Source of the DNA: Archangium violaceum
GTDB taxonomy: Bacteria; Myxococcota; Myxococcia; Myxococcales; Myxococcaceae
Assembly: GCF_016859125.1 (NCBI RefSeq)
Contig: NZ_CP069338.1
Coordinates: 2,294,001-2,358,000, forward strand
Direction: 5' to 3'
Length of the DNA: 64,000 nucleotides
The notes beneath the pieces are model-generated. The model was given only the letters and a program-made list of their open reading frames with translations, ran no database searches and was not told the origin of the DNA. Below, in pieces: positions 29,840 through 38,125 of this stretch. The first letter of the stretch is position 1. Every line of letters begins with the position of its first letter. The position numbers were made by a program, and so were the translations under genes.

Positions 29840-30409
29840 TCAGGAGCCCTGGCCGCCCGAGGCCACGCGGAAGAGGTGCGTGCGGTAGTGCGTCAGCTCG
29901 GCGATGCTGGCGCGCAGGTCCGCCAGGGCCGTGTGCCCCGACGACGTCTTCTTGAGCGGCACCATGTCCGGGAACCACGCGTTGCCCAGCACCTTCAGGC
30001 TCGTCACGTCCACCTGCCGGTAGTGCAGGTACCGGTCGAGCATCGGCATGTACTTCACCAGGAAGCGGCGATCCGTGTGGATGGAGTTGCCACAGAGGAT
30101 GCCCTCGCCCAGCGAGCAGTGCTGCGCCACCAGCGCCGTGACGTCCTTCTCCGCCATCCGCAGCGACGTCGGCGAGTCGCGCACCTTCTTCAACAGGCCG
30201 TTGCGCGTGTGCATCTCCCGCACCACCGGCTCCATCCGACCCAGCACCTCGTCCGGCTGCCAGATGACGCGCTCCATCTCCGCCTTCGGCACCAGGTCCG
30301 GACCCGTGATGATGACACCAATCTCGATGATGGCCGACTCGTCGGGGTCCAACCCGGTCATCTCCAGGTCGAGCCAGACGAAACAGGGGGATGCATGGGG
30401 GGCGGGCAT
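29840..30409 (-). CDS. orn: oligoribonuclease
   Basis: 189 residues from ATG 30409; reading further upstream only translates the REP element. DEDDh 3'-5' exoribonuclease: D14 and E16 (WLDLEMTGLD), GNSIHTDRRFL with its Asp, and the HTALADLRASI motif with catalytic His and Asp. It degrades 2-5 nt RNA and pGpG, closing c-di-GMP turnover. Length and motifs fit the family fully. Located downstream of the hydrolase-OsmC gene on the same strand but separated by the REP copy at 30451-30487. Confidence 0.96.
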   Translation of the reverse strand: MPAPHASPCFVWLDLEMTGLDPDESAIIEIGVIITGPDLVPKAEMERVIWQPDEVLGRMEPVVREMHTRNGLLKKVRDSPTSLRMAEKDVTALVAQHCSLGEGILCGNSIHTDRRFLVKYMPMLDRYLHYRQVDVTSLKVLGNAWFPDMVPLKKTSSGHTALADLRASIAELTHYRTHLFRVASGGQGS

Positions 30410-30450
30410 GAGGCGCTCAGTGTAACCCGGGTTTCCAGAACGGGGACGGA

Positions 30451-30487
30451 TACCCTCACCCCATCCCTCTCCCGGAGGGCGAGGGGG
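30451..30487. repeat. REP-like element, copy 5, supplying a stop codon
   Basis: TACCCTCACCCC arm, then CCCTCTCCC GGA GGGCGAGGG (30465-30485, one mismatch in the arm). The hydrolase-OsmC gene reads into it and ends at a TGA formed by its outer arm (30456-30458), adding the tail SPSPSGRGMG. Confidence 0.85.
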
Positions 30488-31736
30488 ATTGTTCACCGTC
30501 GGCCTCCTCATCATCCTCCAGGAAAGTGTTCACGTCGATTTCGGACTCCAGCGTGCGGTGCACCGGACAGCGGTCCGCCATCTGCACCAGCCGCTGCCGC
30601 TGCTCCGGGCTCAGCGGCCCCTCCAGCGTCACCACCCGGTCGATGCGGTCCACCTTGCCCTCCTTCGTCTCGCAGTGCCGGCAATCCTCGGCGTGCACCT
30701 TCGAGTGGCTCAGCCGCACCGAGACGTGCTCCAGCGGCCAGCCCTTGTTGCGCGCGTACAGGCGCAGCGTCATCGCCGTGCATGCCCCCAGCGCCGCCGC
30801 CAGCAGCCCATAGGGCGAGGGGCCCGTGTCCCCCCCACCGAAGGACGTCGGCTCGTCCGCGCGCAGCCGGTGCCGCCCCACCCGGATGTCCTGCGCGAAC
30901 GGGCCCTCCCCCGCCTCGCGCACCTCCACCACGCCCTGGGCCAGCTCCGGCCCGTCCTCGCGCTGCGCCTCCACCTCCCGGGAGCCCACGTACCGCCCCG
31001 CCCACGCCCCCACCATCGCCGCCGCGAAGCGCGCGTCCTCCGGCCGGCTCAACAGGTGGTCCGCTCCCTCCAGTGACAGGATGCTCTTGGGCTGGCGCGC
31101 CGCCGCGTAGAGGCGCTGCGCCTCCCCCATCCCCACCACCCCGTCCCCCGGCGCGTGCAGCACCAGCAGGGCCCGGCCCAGCCGGTGCAGCACGTCCTCC
31201 ATCGGCGACCGGGTGAGCGCCTCCAGGAAGTGCCGGGAGACGCGCATCGACCCCTCACCCAGCCGCACCCGCGCCTCCCCCTGCTCGCCCGCCTGCTTCA
31301 GCACCGGCGCCAACAACCCGTGGACCTGGCGCGGCTCGAAGGGCGCCCCGAGCGTCGCCACCGCCCTCGCCTCGGGCACCTCGCCCGCCGCGTGAAGCAC
31401 CGCCGTGCCGCCCAGGCTGTGGCCGATGAGCAGCCGGGGTGCTTCCCGAGTGGCCCGCAGGTGCGCCACCGCCGCCAGCACGTCCGCGACATCCGAGAAG
31501 TCGTGCGTGACGGGAGCATCCGCGCCGGCCTCCGTGAAATCGAAGCGCAGCACCGCCAGCCCATGCCCCGCCAGCGCCTGGCTGATGGCCCTGGCAGGGA
31601 AGGAGCCGCCCCCGCACGTGAAGCAATGCGCGAACAGGGCATGGGCCACCGGGCTCCGCGCCGGCAGGTCCAGGTACGCTTCCAGCTTCCGGCCCCGGGC
31701 TCCCGGGAAGGTCACTCTTTCGGTACGGGTCTCCAT
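30456..31736 (-). CDS. alpha/beta hydrolase-OsmC fusion protein
   Basis: 426 residues. N-terminal alpha/beta hydrolase (about 1-250) with nucleophile S107 in GHSLGG, an Asp in LHAPGDGVV and a His in GADHLLS. C-terminal OsmC/Ohr peroxiredoxin-like domain (about 265-410) with both catalytic Cys, C319 (ALGACTAM) and C390 (ADRCPVHR), which reduce organic hydroperoxides. This fusion is a known bacterial architecture. The last ten residues are encoded by a REP element, which also gives the stop. Followed upstream in the operon by a hydrolase gene (15 bp) and a phosphoribosyltransferase gene, a stress-type cluster. Confidence 0.94.
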   Translation of the reverse strand: METRTERVTFPGARGRKLEAYLDLPARSPVAHALFAHCFTCGGGSFPARAISQALAGHGLAVLRFDFTEAGADAPVTHDFSDVADVLAAVAHLRATREAPRLLIGHSLGGTAVLHAAGEVPEARAVATLGAPFEPRQVHGLLAPVLKQAGEQGEARVRLGEGSMRVSRHFLEALTRSPMEDVLHRLGRALLVLHAPGDGVVGMGEAQRLYAAARQPKSILSLEGADHLLSRPEDARFAAAMVGAWAGRYVGSREVEAQREDGPELAQGVVEVREAGEGPFAQDIRVGRHRLRADEPTSFGGGDTGPSPYGLLAAALGACTAMTLRLYARNKGWPLEHVSVRLSHSKVHAEDCRHCETKEGKVDRIDRVVTLEGPLSPEQRQRLVQMADRCPVHRTLESEIDVNTFLEDDEEADGEQSPSPSGRGMG

Positions 31737-31751
31737 CGGGCGTAGGGGGCG

Positions 31752-32426
31752 TCAGGGCCTCATCTCGAGCTCCAGCGGCGAACCGAGGAAGCGCGTGAAC
31801 CAGCCCGCCGCCAGGTCCGCCACCCGCTCCAGTGCGCCCTGCTCGGGGAACAGGTGCGTCGCCCCCGGGATGACCTCCAGCGCCTTGGGCGCACGCAGCC
31901 GCTCCAGCGCCTGCTGGTTCAGGTCCAGCACGATGTCATCCGCCCCGCCCACGATGAACAGCGTCGGCGCCAGCACCCGCTCCAACGCGCCTCCCGCCAG
32001 GTCCGGCCTCCCGCCCCGGGACACCACCGAGGCGATCGCCTCCGGCCGGTCCGCCGCCGCCACCAGCGCCGCCGCCGCCCCCGTGCTCGAGCCGAAGTAG
32101 CCCACCCGCAGCCGGCTCAACTCCGGATGCGCGAACACCCAGTCCGTCACCTCCCCCAAGCGCCTCGCCAGGAAGTCGATGTCGAAGCGCAGCGCCGCCG
32201 TCACCTCGTCCTCCGCTTCCTCGTCCTCCGTCAGCAGATCGAAGAGCAGCGTCCCCAACCCCGCCATCCGCAGCGTGTACGCCACGTAGCGGTTGCGAGG
32301 GCTGTGCCGGCTGCTCCCACTGCCGTGCGCGAAGATGACCAGCCCCCGCGCTCCCTCCGGTACCGCGAGCGTCCCGCCCAGCCTCGCCTGCCCGGCAATC
32401 ACCTCGACTTCCCGTTCCACCGCCAT
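31752..32426 (-). CDS. alpha/beta hydrolase (dienelactone hydrolase-like)
   Basis: 224 residues. The oxyanion region is IFAHGSGSSRHSPRNRYVA, the nucleophile S114 lies in GYFGSSTGAAA, and Asp and His come from IVGGADDIV and PGATHLFPE. Proteins of this kind are commonly encoded next to orphan phosphoribosyltransferases, as here (19 bp downstream of one). Substrate unknown. The start ATG 32426 follows a gapped GAGGAGGAG-like ribosome site. Middle gene of a three-gene unit. Confidence 0.9.
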   Translation of the reverse strand: MAVEREVEVIAGQARLGGTLAVPEGARGLVIFAHGSGSSRHSPRNRYVAYTLRMAGLGTLLFDLLTEDEEAEDEVTAALRFDIDFLARRLGEVTDWVFAHPELSRLRVGYFGSSTGAAAALVAAADRPEAIASVVSRGGRPDLAGGALERVLAPTLFIVGGADDIVLDLNQQALERLRAPKALEVIPGATHLFPEQGALERVADLAAGWFTRFLGSPLELEMRP

Positions 32427-32445
32427 GTCGCTCCTCCTCGTGCGC

Positions 32446-33141
32446 TCAAACCCACCAGTTGTCCCCGGCGTCCATCGCCGCCTCGGGACTCCCCACCTCC
32501 CGGCGCGGCCCGCGCACCCGCGCCAGCAACTCCTGCACCTCCTCGTCGGACGTCTGGCTGAAATCGCCGTAGAACTCGCCCACCGCCAGCATGAACTCGG
32601 CGGGATGGACGCAGATCAGGTCGTCCACCTCCGCGCGCAGCGAGTCCAGGGACTCCACCGCGCCCACCGGCACCGCGAGGACGATCTTCCGCGGCCGCCG
32701 CTCCCTCAGGGCCCGGATGGCGGCCCGTACCGTGCCTCCGGTGGCCACGCCGTCGTCCACCAGGATGACCGTGCGGCCGGCGAGCTCCGGCGCGGGATGC
32801 GGACCCCGGAAGCGGGCGACGCGGGCCGTCACCTCCGCCGCCTCCCGCTCGGCCGTCCGCAGCACCTCCGCCTCGGAGAAGCCCAGCGAGCGCATCATCC
32901 CCCGGTCCAGGAAGAGCGCCCCGCCCTCGGCCACCGCCCCCAGGCCCAACTCCGGCTGCCTCGGCGCCCCCACCTTGCGCACCACCCACACGTCCAGTGG
33001 CGCCCCCAGCGCCCGGGCGACCTCGTAGGCCACGGGAATACCGCCTCGCGGCAGGCCGAGCACCAGGGGCGACTCGGCCCGGTATCCCATCAGCAGGTCC
33101 GCCAGTCGCCGGCCCGCGTCCGTCCTGTCTCGAAAGCGCAT
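32446..33141 (-). CDS. orphan phosphoribosyltransferase A
   Basis: 231 residues, type I PRTase fold. The PRPP-binding loop VILVDDGVATGGTV (near 125) and LVLGLPRGGIPVAYEVA are diagnostic; the PELGLGAVAEGG segment is shared with the paralogue at 49014-49679. Enzymes of this subgroup are annotated simply as phosphoribosyltransferases; the base acceptor is unknown. First gene of the operon with two hydrolase genes and divergent (165 bp) from the PRPP synthetase gene, whose product it would use. Confidence 0.92.
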   Translation of the reverse strand: MRFRDRTDAGRRLADLLMGYRAESPLVLGLPRGGIPVAYEVARALGAPLDVWVVRKVGAPRQPELGLGAVAEGGALFLDRGMMRSLGFSEAEVLRTAEREAAEVTARVARFRGPHPAPELAGRTVILVDDGVATGGTVRAAIRALRERRPRKIVLAVPVGAVESLDSLRAEVDDLICVHPAEFMLAVGEFYGDFSQTSDEEVQELLARVRGPRREVGSPEAAMDAGDNWWV

Positions 33142-33306
33142 GGTTCCCCCGGGGTGAAGGTCTTTCGTCTAGGAGAAGCACGGCGCGCGACATTGGCTCC
33201 CGACGCCCTGACGAGGGCCCGGCCACCCACTCGGCGCGGGTGCACGAATCCCGCCCCCTGCCCGGCGGGAATGAGGGATGATGCGTGGCACGATGTGGAG
33301 GGGAGC

Positions 33307-34221
33307 ATGGACCTGACCGTCTTCAGCGGCACCGCCAACCGCCCATTGGGTGAAGCACTCGCCCGGGCACTCGGACGACCCCTGGGCAGGTGCAACCTCG
33401 AGCGCTTCCCGGATGGCGAGCAGCACGTGGAGCTCCTGGAGGACGTGCGGGGGCGCAACGTGTGCCTGATCCAACCCACCGTGCCTCCCGTGGGGGAGAA
33501 CCTGCTGGAGCTGCTGTTGATGGCGGACGCGTGCTGGCGTGGCGGCGCGACGCGGCTCATGGCGGTGCTGCCCTACTTCGGCTACGCGCGGCAGGATCGG
33601 CGGACGGGCTCCGGCGAGGCGCTCGGCGGCAGGCTGGTGGCGGACCTGCTGGAGCGCGGGCACTTCGAGCGCTTGGTGGCGGTGAACCTGCACACGCCCT
33701 CACTGGAGGGGTGCTTCGCCATGCCGCTCGAGCACCTCAACGCGGGCACCCTGCTGGCCGAGGCCGTGCGTCCCCACGCGGGCCCGGGCTCGGTGGTGGT
33801 GTCTCCGGACCTGGGCGCGGTGAAGCTGGCCGAGCGCTACGCGCGACAACTCGGGCTGCCGCTGGCCATCGTGCACAAGAGCCGGACGAGCGGCTCCGAG
33901 GTGAACGTCCGGGGACTGGTGGGCGAGGTGCGCGGGCTGCGGCCCATCATCGTGGACGACCTCATCTCCACCGCGGGCACCATCGCGGCGACGGCGGAAG
34001 CGGTGCGGGAGGCGGGCTGCGCCGATGACATCACCGTGGTGGCCACCCACGCACTGCTGGTGGGCCCCGCGGTCGAGCGGCTGAGCAAGGTGCCCGTACG
34101 CCGCCTCATCTCCACCGACAGCGTGGTGCCTCGCCAGGGGCTGCCCTTCCACCATGAGGTGGTGGGCCTCGCCCCGCTGCTCGCCGACGCCATCTGCCGC
34201 GTCACCGCCAACGCGCCCTGA
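33307..34221 (+). CDS. prs: ribose-phosphate pyrophosphokinase
   Basis: 304 residues, slightly shorter than housekeeping Prs (about 310-320). ATG 33307 has a GGAGGGGAG ribosome site. Conserved parts: FSGTANRPLGEALA, ERFPDGEQHVELLEDVRG (FPDGE motif), PYFGYARQDRRT (ATP-binding loop), VSPDLGAVKLAE and the PRPP-binding VDDLISTAGTI. The last usually reads VDDxIDTxGT, so the D-to-S change at the ribose-phosphate loop is notable. It makes PRPP from ribose 5-phosphate and ATP. Divergent from phosphoribosyltransferase A, it looks like an accessory, stress-linked copy rather than the only Prs. Confidence 0.92.
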   Translation: MDLTVFSGTANRPLGEALARALGRPLGRCNLERFPDGEQHVELLEDVRGRNVCLIQPTVPPVGENLLELLLMADACWRGGATRLMAVLPYFGYARQDRRTGSGEALGGRLVADLLERGHFERLVAVNLHTPSLEGCFAMPLEHLNAGTLLAEAVRPHAGPGSVVVSPDLGAVKLAERYARQLGLPLAIVHKSRTSGSEVNVRGLVGEVRGLRPIIVDDLISTAGTIAATAEAVREAGCADDITVVATHALLVGPAVERLSKVPVRRLISTDSVVPRQGLPFHHEVVGLAPLLADAICRVTANAP

Positions 34222-34258
34222 CGGCGGGAGACCTCCCTCCCGGGCGCACTCTTCGCCC

Positions 34259-34281
34259 ACCTGTCCGACTATCGGACAGGT
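34259..34281. terminator. perfect hairpin downstream of prs
   Basis: ACCTGTCCGA CTA TCGGACAGGT: 10-bp perfect arms with a 3-nt loop, 37 bp after the prs stop. No T-run follows. It may end prs transcription or serve as a protein-binding palindrome; the same 10-mer ACCTGTCCGA recurs at 51965-51974 upstream of the P450 gene. Confidence 0.45.
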
Positions 34282-34355
34282 CCGCGCCACTCGCGACCGG
34301 AGGGTGCCACTTCGAATGAGCATTGCAAGGCAGCGCGCCAAAGCCCGCCTCACGT

Positions 34356-34371
34356 TGTGAACCGCTTCACA
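34356..34371 (+). promoter_or_regulatory. CRP/FNR-like palindrome
   Basis: TGTGA ACCGCT TCACA matches the CRP half-site spacing exactly (TGTGA-N6-TCACA). It lies 134 bp upstream of the lipoprotein gene at 34506 in a 284-bp intergenic region. Binding by a CRP-family regulator is inferred only from the motif. Confidence 0.4.
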
Positions 34372-34505
34372 GCGTTACATCCAACTAATGGTAAATGGGG
34401 CCGGGAGTACCGGTCCCGGGTGAGCGGTCTCGGATTCTGTAGCTCCATTCTCATCAAGAGATAGCGACTCCCTGCCGCCGCCCAAACCAATGAAAAGGAT
34501 GGTGT

Positions 34506-36008
34506 ATGCGCAAATCGGCCTTGTCCGCAGCACTGCTTCTCGCCGTGGGCTGTGGTGAAAGCAAGAGCAGCCTCGAAGCATCCTGGAACGAGCGGGAAGT
34601 GGCCCCACAGCAGCAACCCGTTTTTCAATCATCATCCACGGAGTTTGGTGAGGCCATTCCGCTGAGCGTTCTCTGGAAGATCAGACAGGGAAGCAGCGAC
34701 TACCTGACCACCTCGAGCGCCACGGAACGTGACTCGTTGCCTCTGTCCGGGGCGTACTACTACGTGCCGAAGACCCTCCTCCCTGGCGTCGCCTCTCTCT
34801 ACCGGCTCCAGAATGGCTCCGAGCACATGGACAGTCCGGCATTTGGCGAAGGCGGATACACAACCGAGGGTGTACTGGGCTATCCGTGGGCGACCCGCCA
34901 ACCGGGAACCGTTGAAATCATGCGTGCGTACAATCCGGCCAACGGAGATCACGCCCTCACCCTCAACGACCACCTCATCACATTCCCTGGCGAAACCCTG
35001 TCCGGCTACCAACTCGAGCCACTCGGGGTCTACGGGTACCCCCGGTTCATCAACACCCACACCTGGATGCTCTCCCTGGCGGCCGGAGCCATCACCGTCA
35101 CGTCGAATGCCGTAGCCGGGGGCGCCGTCTGGGAATGGCGGCACAACGGCAAGCAGTACATCAACAATCACGACTACGGGAGACTCCTCCAGGCAGCGAT
35201 CTTCAGCGCCTGCCCTACGACGGAAGACTGCCGGAATCCAACCGAGGCTGGCGACGGCACCGGAGATCCGACTCCCGTCCCCGCCAGGGCGCACGGCTCT
35301 CCTGTCGTCGCCTTCGTCAACGAGCCCACCTCACAGTACACCGAGTCCATCCCTCTGGAGTTCGTACCCGGTAGGGTAGGTGGAGGCGCCGACAATCCCA
35401 TCCTCTACAAGGACGTACGGATCGCCAAGCGGATCACCCCGAACTACAACGGCATGCCGAACGTCGCGCGCTACACGACGTACATCACCGTTCCTCGCGC
35501 CGTGTCGCGAGCCACCGTCGAGATTCCAACCGCCTACCTGACAGCGGACCTCGACAACTTCTACACGTACGATGTCGTGCTGGACGAGCAGGGAGCCACC
35601 CCTGGGCCCCGGAAGGTCACTCCGCCAGGAGAAACCCTCGAAGGGATGAGCGCTCCGTGCGCGGACAGGCTCCTCCCCGGCCAGACCATCGCCAATGTCC
35701 ATTTCGAGCCGCTATCGGGCTTCGGTGGGGTGATCATCTCCAACGCGGCGAAGGACAAGGCCATGGGCATCTATGGCGCCAAGCCCGCCCAAGGTGGCTC
35801 CGTCTCCGCCTTCGGCATGTGGAGCTTCCTTTGCGATACGAATGACACCAGCACCCTCGGCGGCAGTCCGAACACGACAAAGTTCTCGGCCGTCAATGGC
35901 GCTGGACTGGCCGCGGGGCAGAACGTCTATGACACGTGGCTGATCAGCGGCTCCTTCGAGGAGGTCAGGTCCGCCATGCGGAGGCTCTACACGAATGGCA
36001 TGAAGTAG
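34506..36008 (+). CDS. lipoprotein with DUF5648-like repeats
   Basis: 500 residues. Lipoprotein signal MRKSALSAALLLAVGC with lipidated C16. Residues 55-175 contain two repeats typical of DUF5648-like modules (SLYRLQNGSEHMDS, then MRAYNPANGDHALT), which occur in secreted carbohydrate-related or surface proteins. The remainder (about 250-500) is beta-rich with no recognised domain (QYTESIPLEFVPG, VRIAKRITPNYNGM). The gene has clearly lower GC than its neighbours and stands alone. Probably displayed on the outer membrane. The start has AAAGGATGGTGT in front as a ribosome site. Confidence 0.8.
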   Translation: MRKSALSAALLLAVGCGESKSSLEASWNEREVAPQQQPVFQSSSTEFGEAIPLSVLWKIRQGSSDYLTTSSATERDSLPLSGAYYYVPKTLLPGVASLYRLQNGSEHMDSPAFGEGGYTTEGVLGYPWATRQPGTVEIMRAYNPANGDHALTLNDHLITFPGETLSGYQLEPLGVYGYPRFINTHTWMLSLAAGAITVTSNAVAGGAVWEWRHNGKQYINNHDYGRLLQAAIFSACPTTEDCRNPTEAGDGTGDPTPVPARAHGSPVVAFVNEPTSQYTESIPLEFVPGRVGGGADNPILYKDVRIAKRITPNYNGMPNVARYTTYITVPRAVSRATVEIPTAYLTADLDNFYTYDVVLDEQGATPGPRKVTPPGETLEGMSAPCADRLLPGQTIANVHFEPLSGFGGVIISNAAKDKAMGIYGAKPAQGGSVSAFGMWSFLCDTNDTSTLGGSPNTTKFSAVNGAGLAAGQNVYDTWLISGSFEEVRSAMRRLYTNGMK

Positions 36009-36087
36009 AGCGCCACCGCGAAGCGCTCGACCGTGTGGGCCCCGTGGACGGACGTGCGACCTCCACGTGGCCCCTACACCATCCCGC

Positions 36088-36777
36088 TCACGCGCTCGCC
36101 CGCTCCCGCCGCGGCACCAGGCACTCGAACACCAGATACGAGAGCAGCACCAGCCCCGCGAACACCGCCGTCGTCCCCACCAGCCACCGGTACGTCAGGG
36201 GCTCGCGCAGGTGCCCGAGCACGGCCTCGAGGAGCGAGCCGGGCCGGTTCAACACGTTCCAGCTGTTCCACCGCTCGAAGCGGCCCAGGTAGATGCCGTA
36301 GCCGCACAGCACCGACGCCGCCAGCACCCCTCCCCACGCCACGCCCCTCCCCCACCGCTCCTCCAGCAGCCGCTTCCACACCTCCAGCGAGAGCAGCCCC
36401 AACAGCCACCCCGTGGCCGCGAAGCTCGCCAGCATCGCCGCGTCGAACCACATCGGCACGCCCGGCCTCGGCTTGAGGTGGATGAAGTCCGTGAGCAGGT
36501 ACGGCGCGTTGGGGAAGGCCAGCAGCCACGCCATGCCCAGCGGCAGCAGGTTCCACCACCGCCCCTTCCCGCGCGCGTGCAGCAGGCCCGCCAGCAACGC
36601 GAGCCCATACGGCACCCACGCGAGGAACAGGTTCCATACCAGGAAGATGAAGCTCGGCTTCCCGCTCCACTCGAGCCGCAGGTGGAGCATGACGACGGCC
36701 GCCGCGCTGCTGAGCAGCACCGGCCGCAGTCCATGGTGACGCAGGAGGGACATCCATCGGGAGCGTGGGGTCATCAT
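36088..36777 (-). CDS. DUF1361 family membrane protein
   Basis: 229 residues from ATG 36777 (ATG 36774 and 36753 also possible; none has a convincing ribosome site). About six to seven hydrophobic segments. The family signature is present: FIFLVWNLFLAWVPYGLAL, LLAFPNAPYLLTDFIHLKPR, then SWNVLNRP and the closing TAVFAGLVLLSYLVFE. DUF1361 proteins are of unknown function in the inner membrane. Convergent with the lipoprotein gene and divergent from the enoyl-CoA hydratase gene. Confidence 0.88.
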   Translation of the reverse strand: MMTPRSRWMSLLRHHGLRPVLLSSAAAVVMLHLRLEWSGKPSFIFLVWNLFLAWVPYGLALLAGLLHARGKGRWWNLLPLGMAWLLAFPNAPYLLTDFIHLKPRPGVPMWFDAAMLASFAATGWLLGLLSLEVWKRLLEERWGRGVAWGGVLAASVLCGYGIYLGRFERWNSWNVLNRPGSLLEAVLGHLREPLTYRWLVGTTAVFAGLVLLSYLVFECLVPRRERASA

Positions 36778-36979
36778 GACGGGTACCGTGTTGTGGCCCG
36801 GGAGCCACGGGTGGGTCCGGCCCCCCGACCCCCCCGCCGCGCCCGGGCTGACGCAATGACACGGCGAGCGTGGCCACGAAAGGACAGGGAGACACGCTGG
36901 CGGGGGCTGGAAGGCATCCAACCGGGGAGCAGAGCAAGCCCCGGGCCATTCCCCCATCCTCCGGCTAATCTCCCCCGTC

Positions 36980-37729
36980 ATGTCCGACACGCTGCTGACG
37001 AACCTGGAAGCCGGAGTCCTCACCCTCACCTTCAACCGGCCGCAGAAGAAGAACGCCTTCACCGGAGAGATGTACGACGCGGCCGCCCGGGCCCTGGTCG
37101 ACGCCGATCAGAGCGACGCCGTGCGCGTGGTGGTGCTCACCGGCGCGGGCAACACCTTCACCGCGGGCAACGACCTCAAGGACTTCCTCGAGCACCCGCC
37201 CTCCGGCGAGGACAGCCCCGTCTTCCGCTACCTGCGCGCCCTGTCGCACCTCTCGCGCCCCGTGGTGGCCGGCGTGGAGGGCGTCGCGGTGGGCATCGGC
37301 ACCACCATGCTGCTGCACTGTGACTACGTGGTGGCCACCGAGCGCGCCGTCTTCAGCATGCCCTTCATCAACCTGGGACTGAGCCCCGAGGGCGCCTCCA
37401 GCGTGCTGCTGCCCCGCGTGGCCGGCCTGGCGCTCGCCTCCGAGCTGCTCATGTTCGGCGACCCCTTCGACGCGGCCACCGCCCTGCGCGCCGGCATCAT
37501 CAACCAGGTGGTGCCCGAGACGAGCCTCGCCGAGGTGGTGCACAAGCGCGCCACCGCCCTCGCCGCCAGGCCCGTGGAGTCCCTGCGCCTCACCAAGCGC
37601 CTGCTGCGCGAGCCCCTGCGCGCCACCGTGGACGAGGCCCTTTCGCGCGAGGGCGCCCACTTCATCCAGCGGCTCGCCTCCGCCGAGGCCCGCGAGGCCT
37701 TCAACGCCTTCCTCTCCAAGAAGAAGTAG
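36980..37729 (+). CDS. enoyl-CoA hydratase/isomerase family protein
   Basis: 249 residues. Crotonase fold: NRPQKKNAFTGEMY, oxyanion residues in FTAGNDLKDF and VEGVAVGIGTTM, and LGLSPEGASSVLLPR containing a Glu where hydratases keep a catalytic acid. The sequence resembles the PaaG/ECI-like group that isomerises or hydrates acyl-CoA in beta-oxidation and phenylacetate degradation. No pathway partners are adjacent. It could act with the acyl-CoA synthetase at 26.3 kb but is not linked to it. Confidence 0.92.
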   Translation: MSDTLLTNLEAGVLTLTFNRPQKKNAFTGEMYDAAARALVDADQSDAVRVVVLTGAGNTFTAGNDLKDFLEHPPSGEDSPVFRYLRALSHLSRPVVAGVEGVAVGIGTTMLLHCDYVVATERAVFSMPFINLGLSPEGASSVLLPRVAGLALASELLMFGDPFDAATALRAGIINQVVPETSLAEVVHKRATALAARPVESLRLTKRLLREPLRATVDEALSREGAHFIQRLASAEAREAFNAFLSKKK

Positions 37730-37741
37730 CCCGGTGGGGGC

Positions 37742-37981
37742 CTACGCCGCCCCTTCCAGCAGCGGCTCCTCGGGCTTCGGCTGACGCGGGCGCTCCGCCG
37801 TCCGCCTCAGCCGCCTCACCACCCGACCCATGTCCGCCGGCGACACCGGCGGCCAGATCCGAGGCGGTGTCCGCGGCAGACTCGGACGCGACGAGCCTTC
37901 GGCCTGGCCCCTCTCCACCTCGGGAAACGACGGGGACTTCACCAGGGGAGTCAGGCCCTCGTCCTTCACGTGCGCCATCAT
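37742..37981 (-). CDS. small Pro/Arg-rich hypothetical protein
   Basis: 79 residues from ATG 37981 (second ATG 37978), with a GGAGGCG ribosome site directly upstream. Rich in Pro, Arg and Glu (RTPPRIWPPVSPAD, RRLRRTAERPRQPKPEEP), probably disordered and basic. No family recognised. The frame is also open to 38086, but that part overlaps no ribosome site. Existence is supported mainly by the ribosome site and frame. Confidence 0.45.
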   Translation of the reverse strand: MMAHVKDEGLTPLVKSPSFPEVERGQAEGSSRPSLPRTPPRIWPPVSPADMGRVVRRLRRTAERPRQPKPEEPLLEGAA

Positions 37982-38125
37982 CGCCTCCGAAGGGGAAACC
38001 GTTACTCTGGGTGAAAAGCCTAAGAGTCCCCCTCCGGGACGGTCAAGGCAGCCGGGCCCTGGCTGGAGAATGTGTTTTCCAACCAAAGCCCGGAAAGTCC
38101 CGACTGTCTCTCCCCCGACAGCGGC

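Noticed and set aside
33281-33306. sigma-54 promoter (TGGCACG) before prs
   Set aside because: The second half TTGC at the right spacing is missing.
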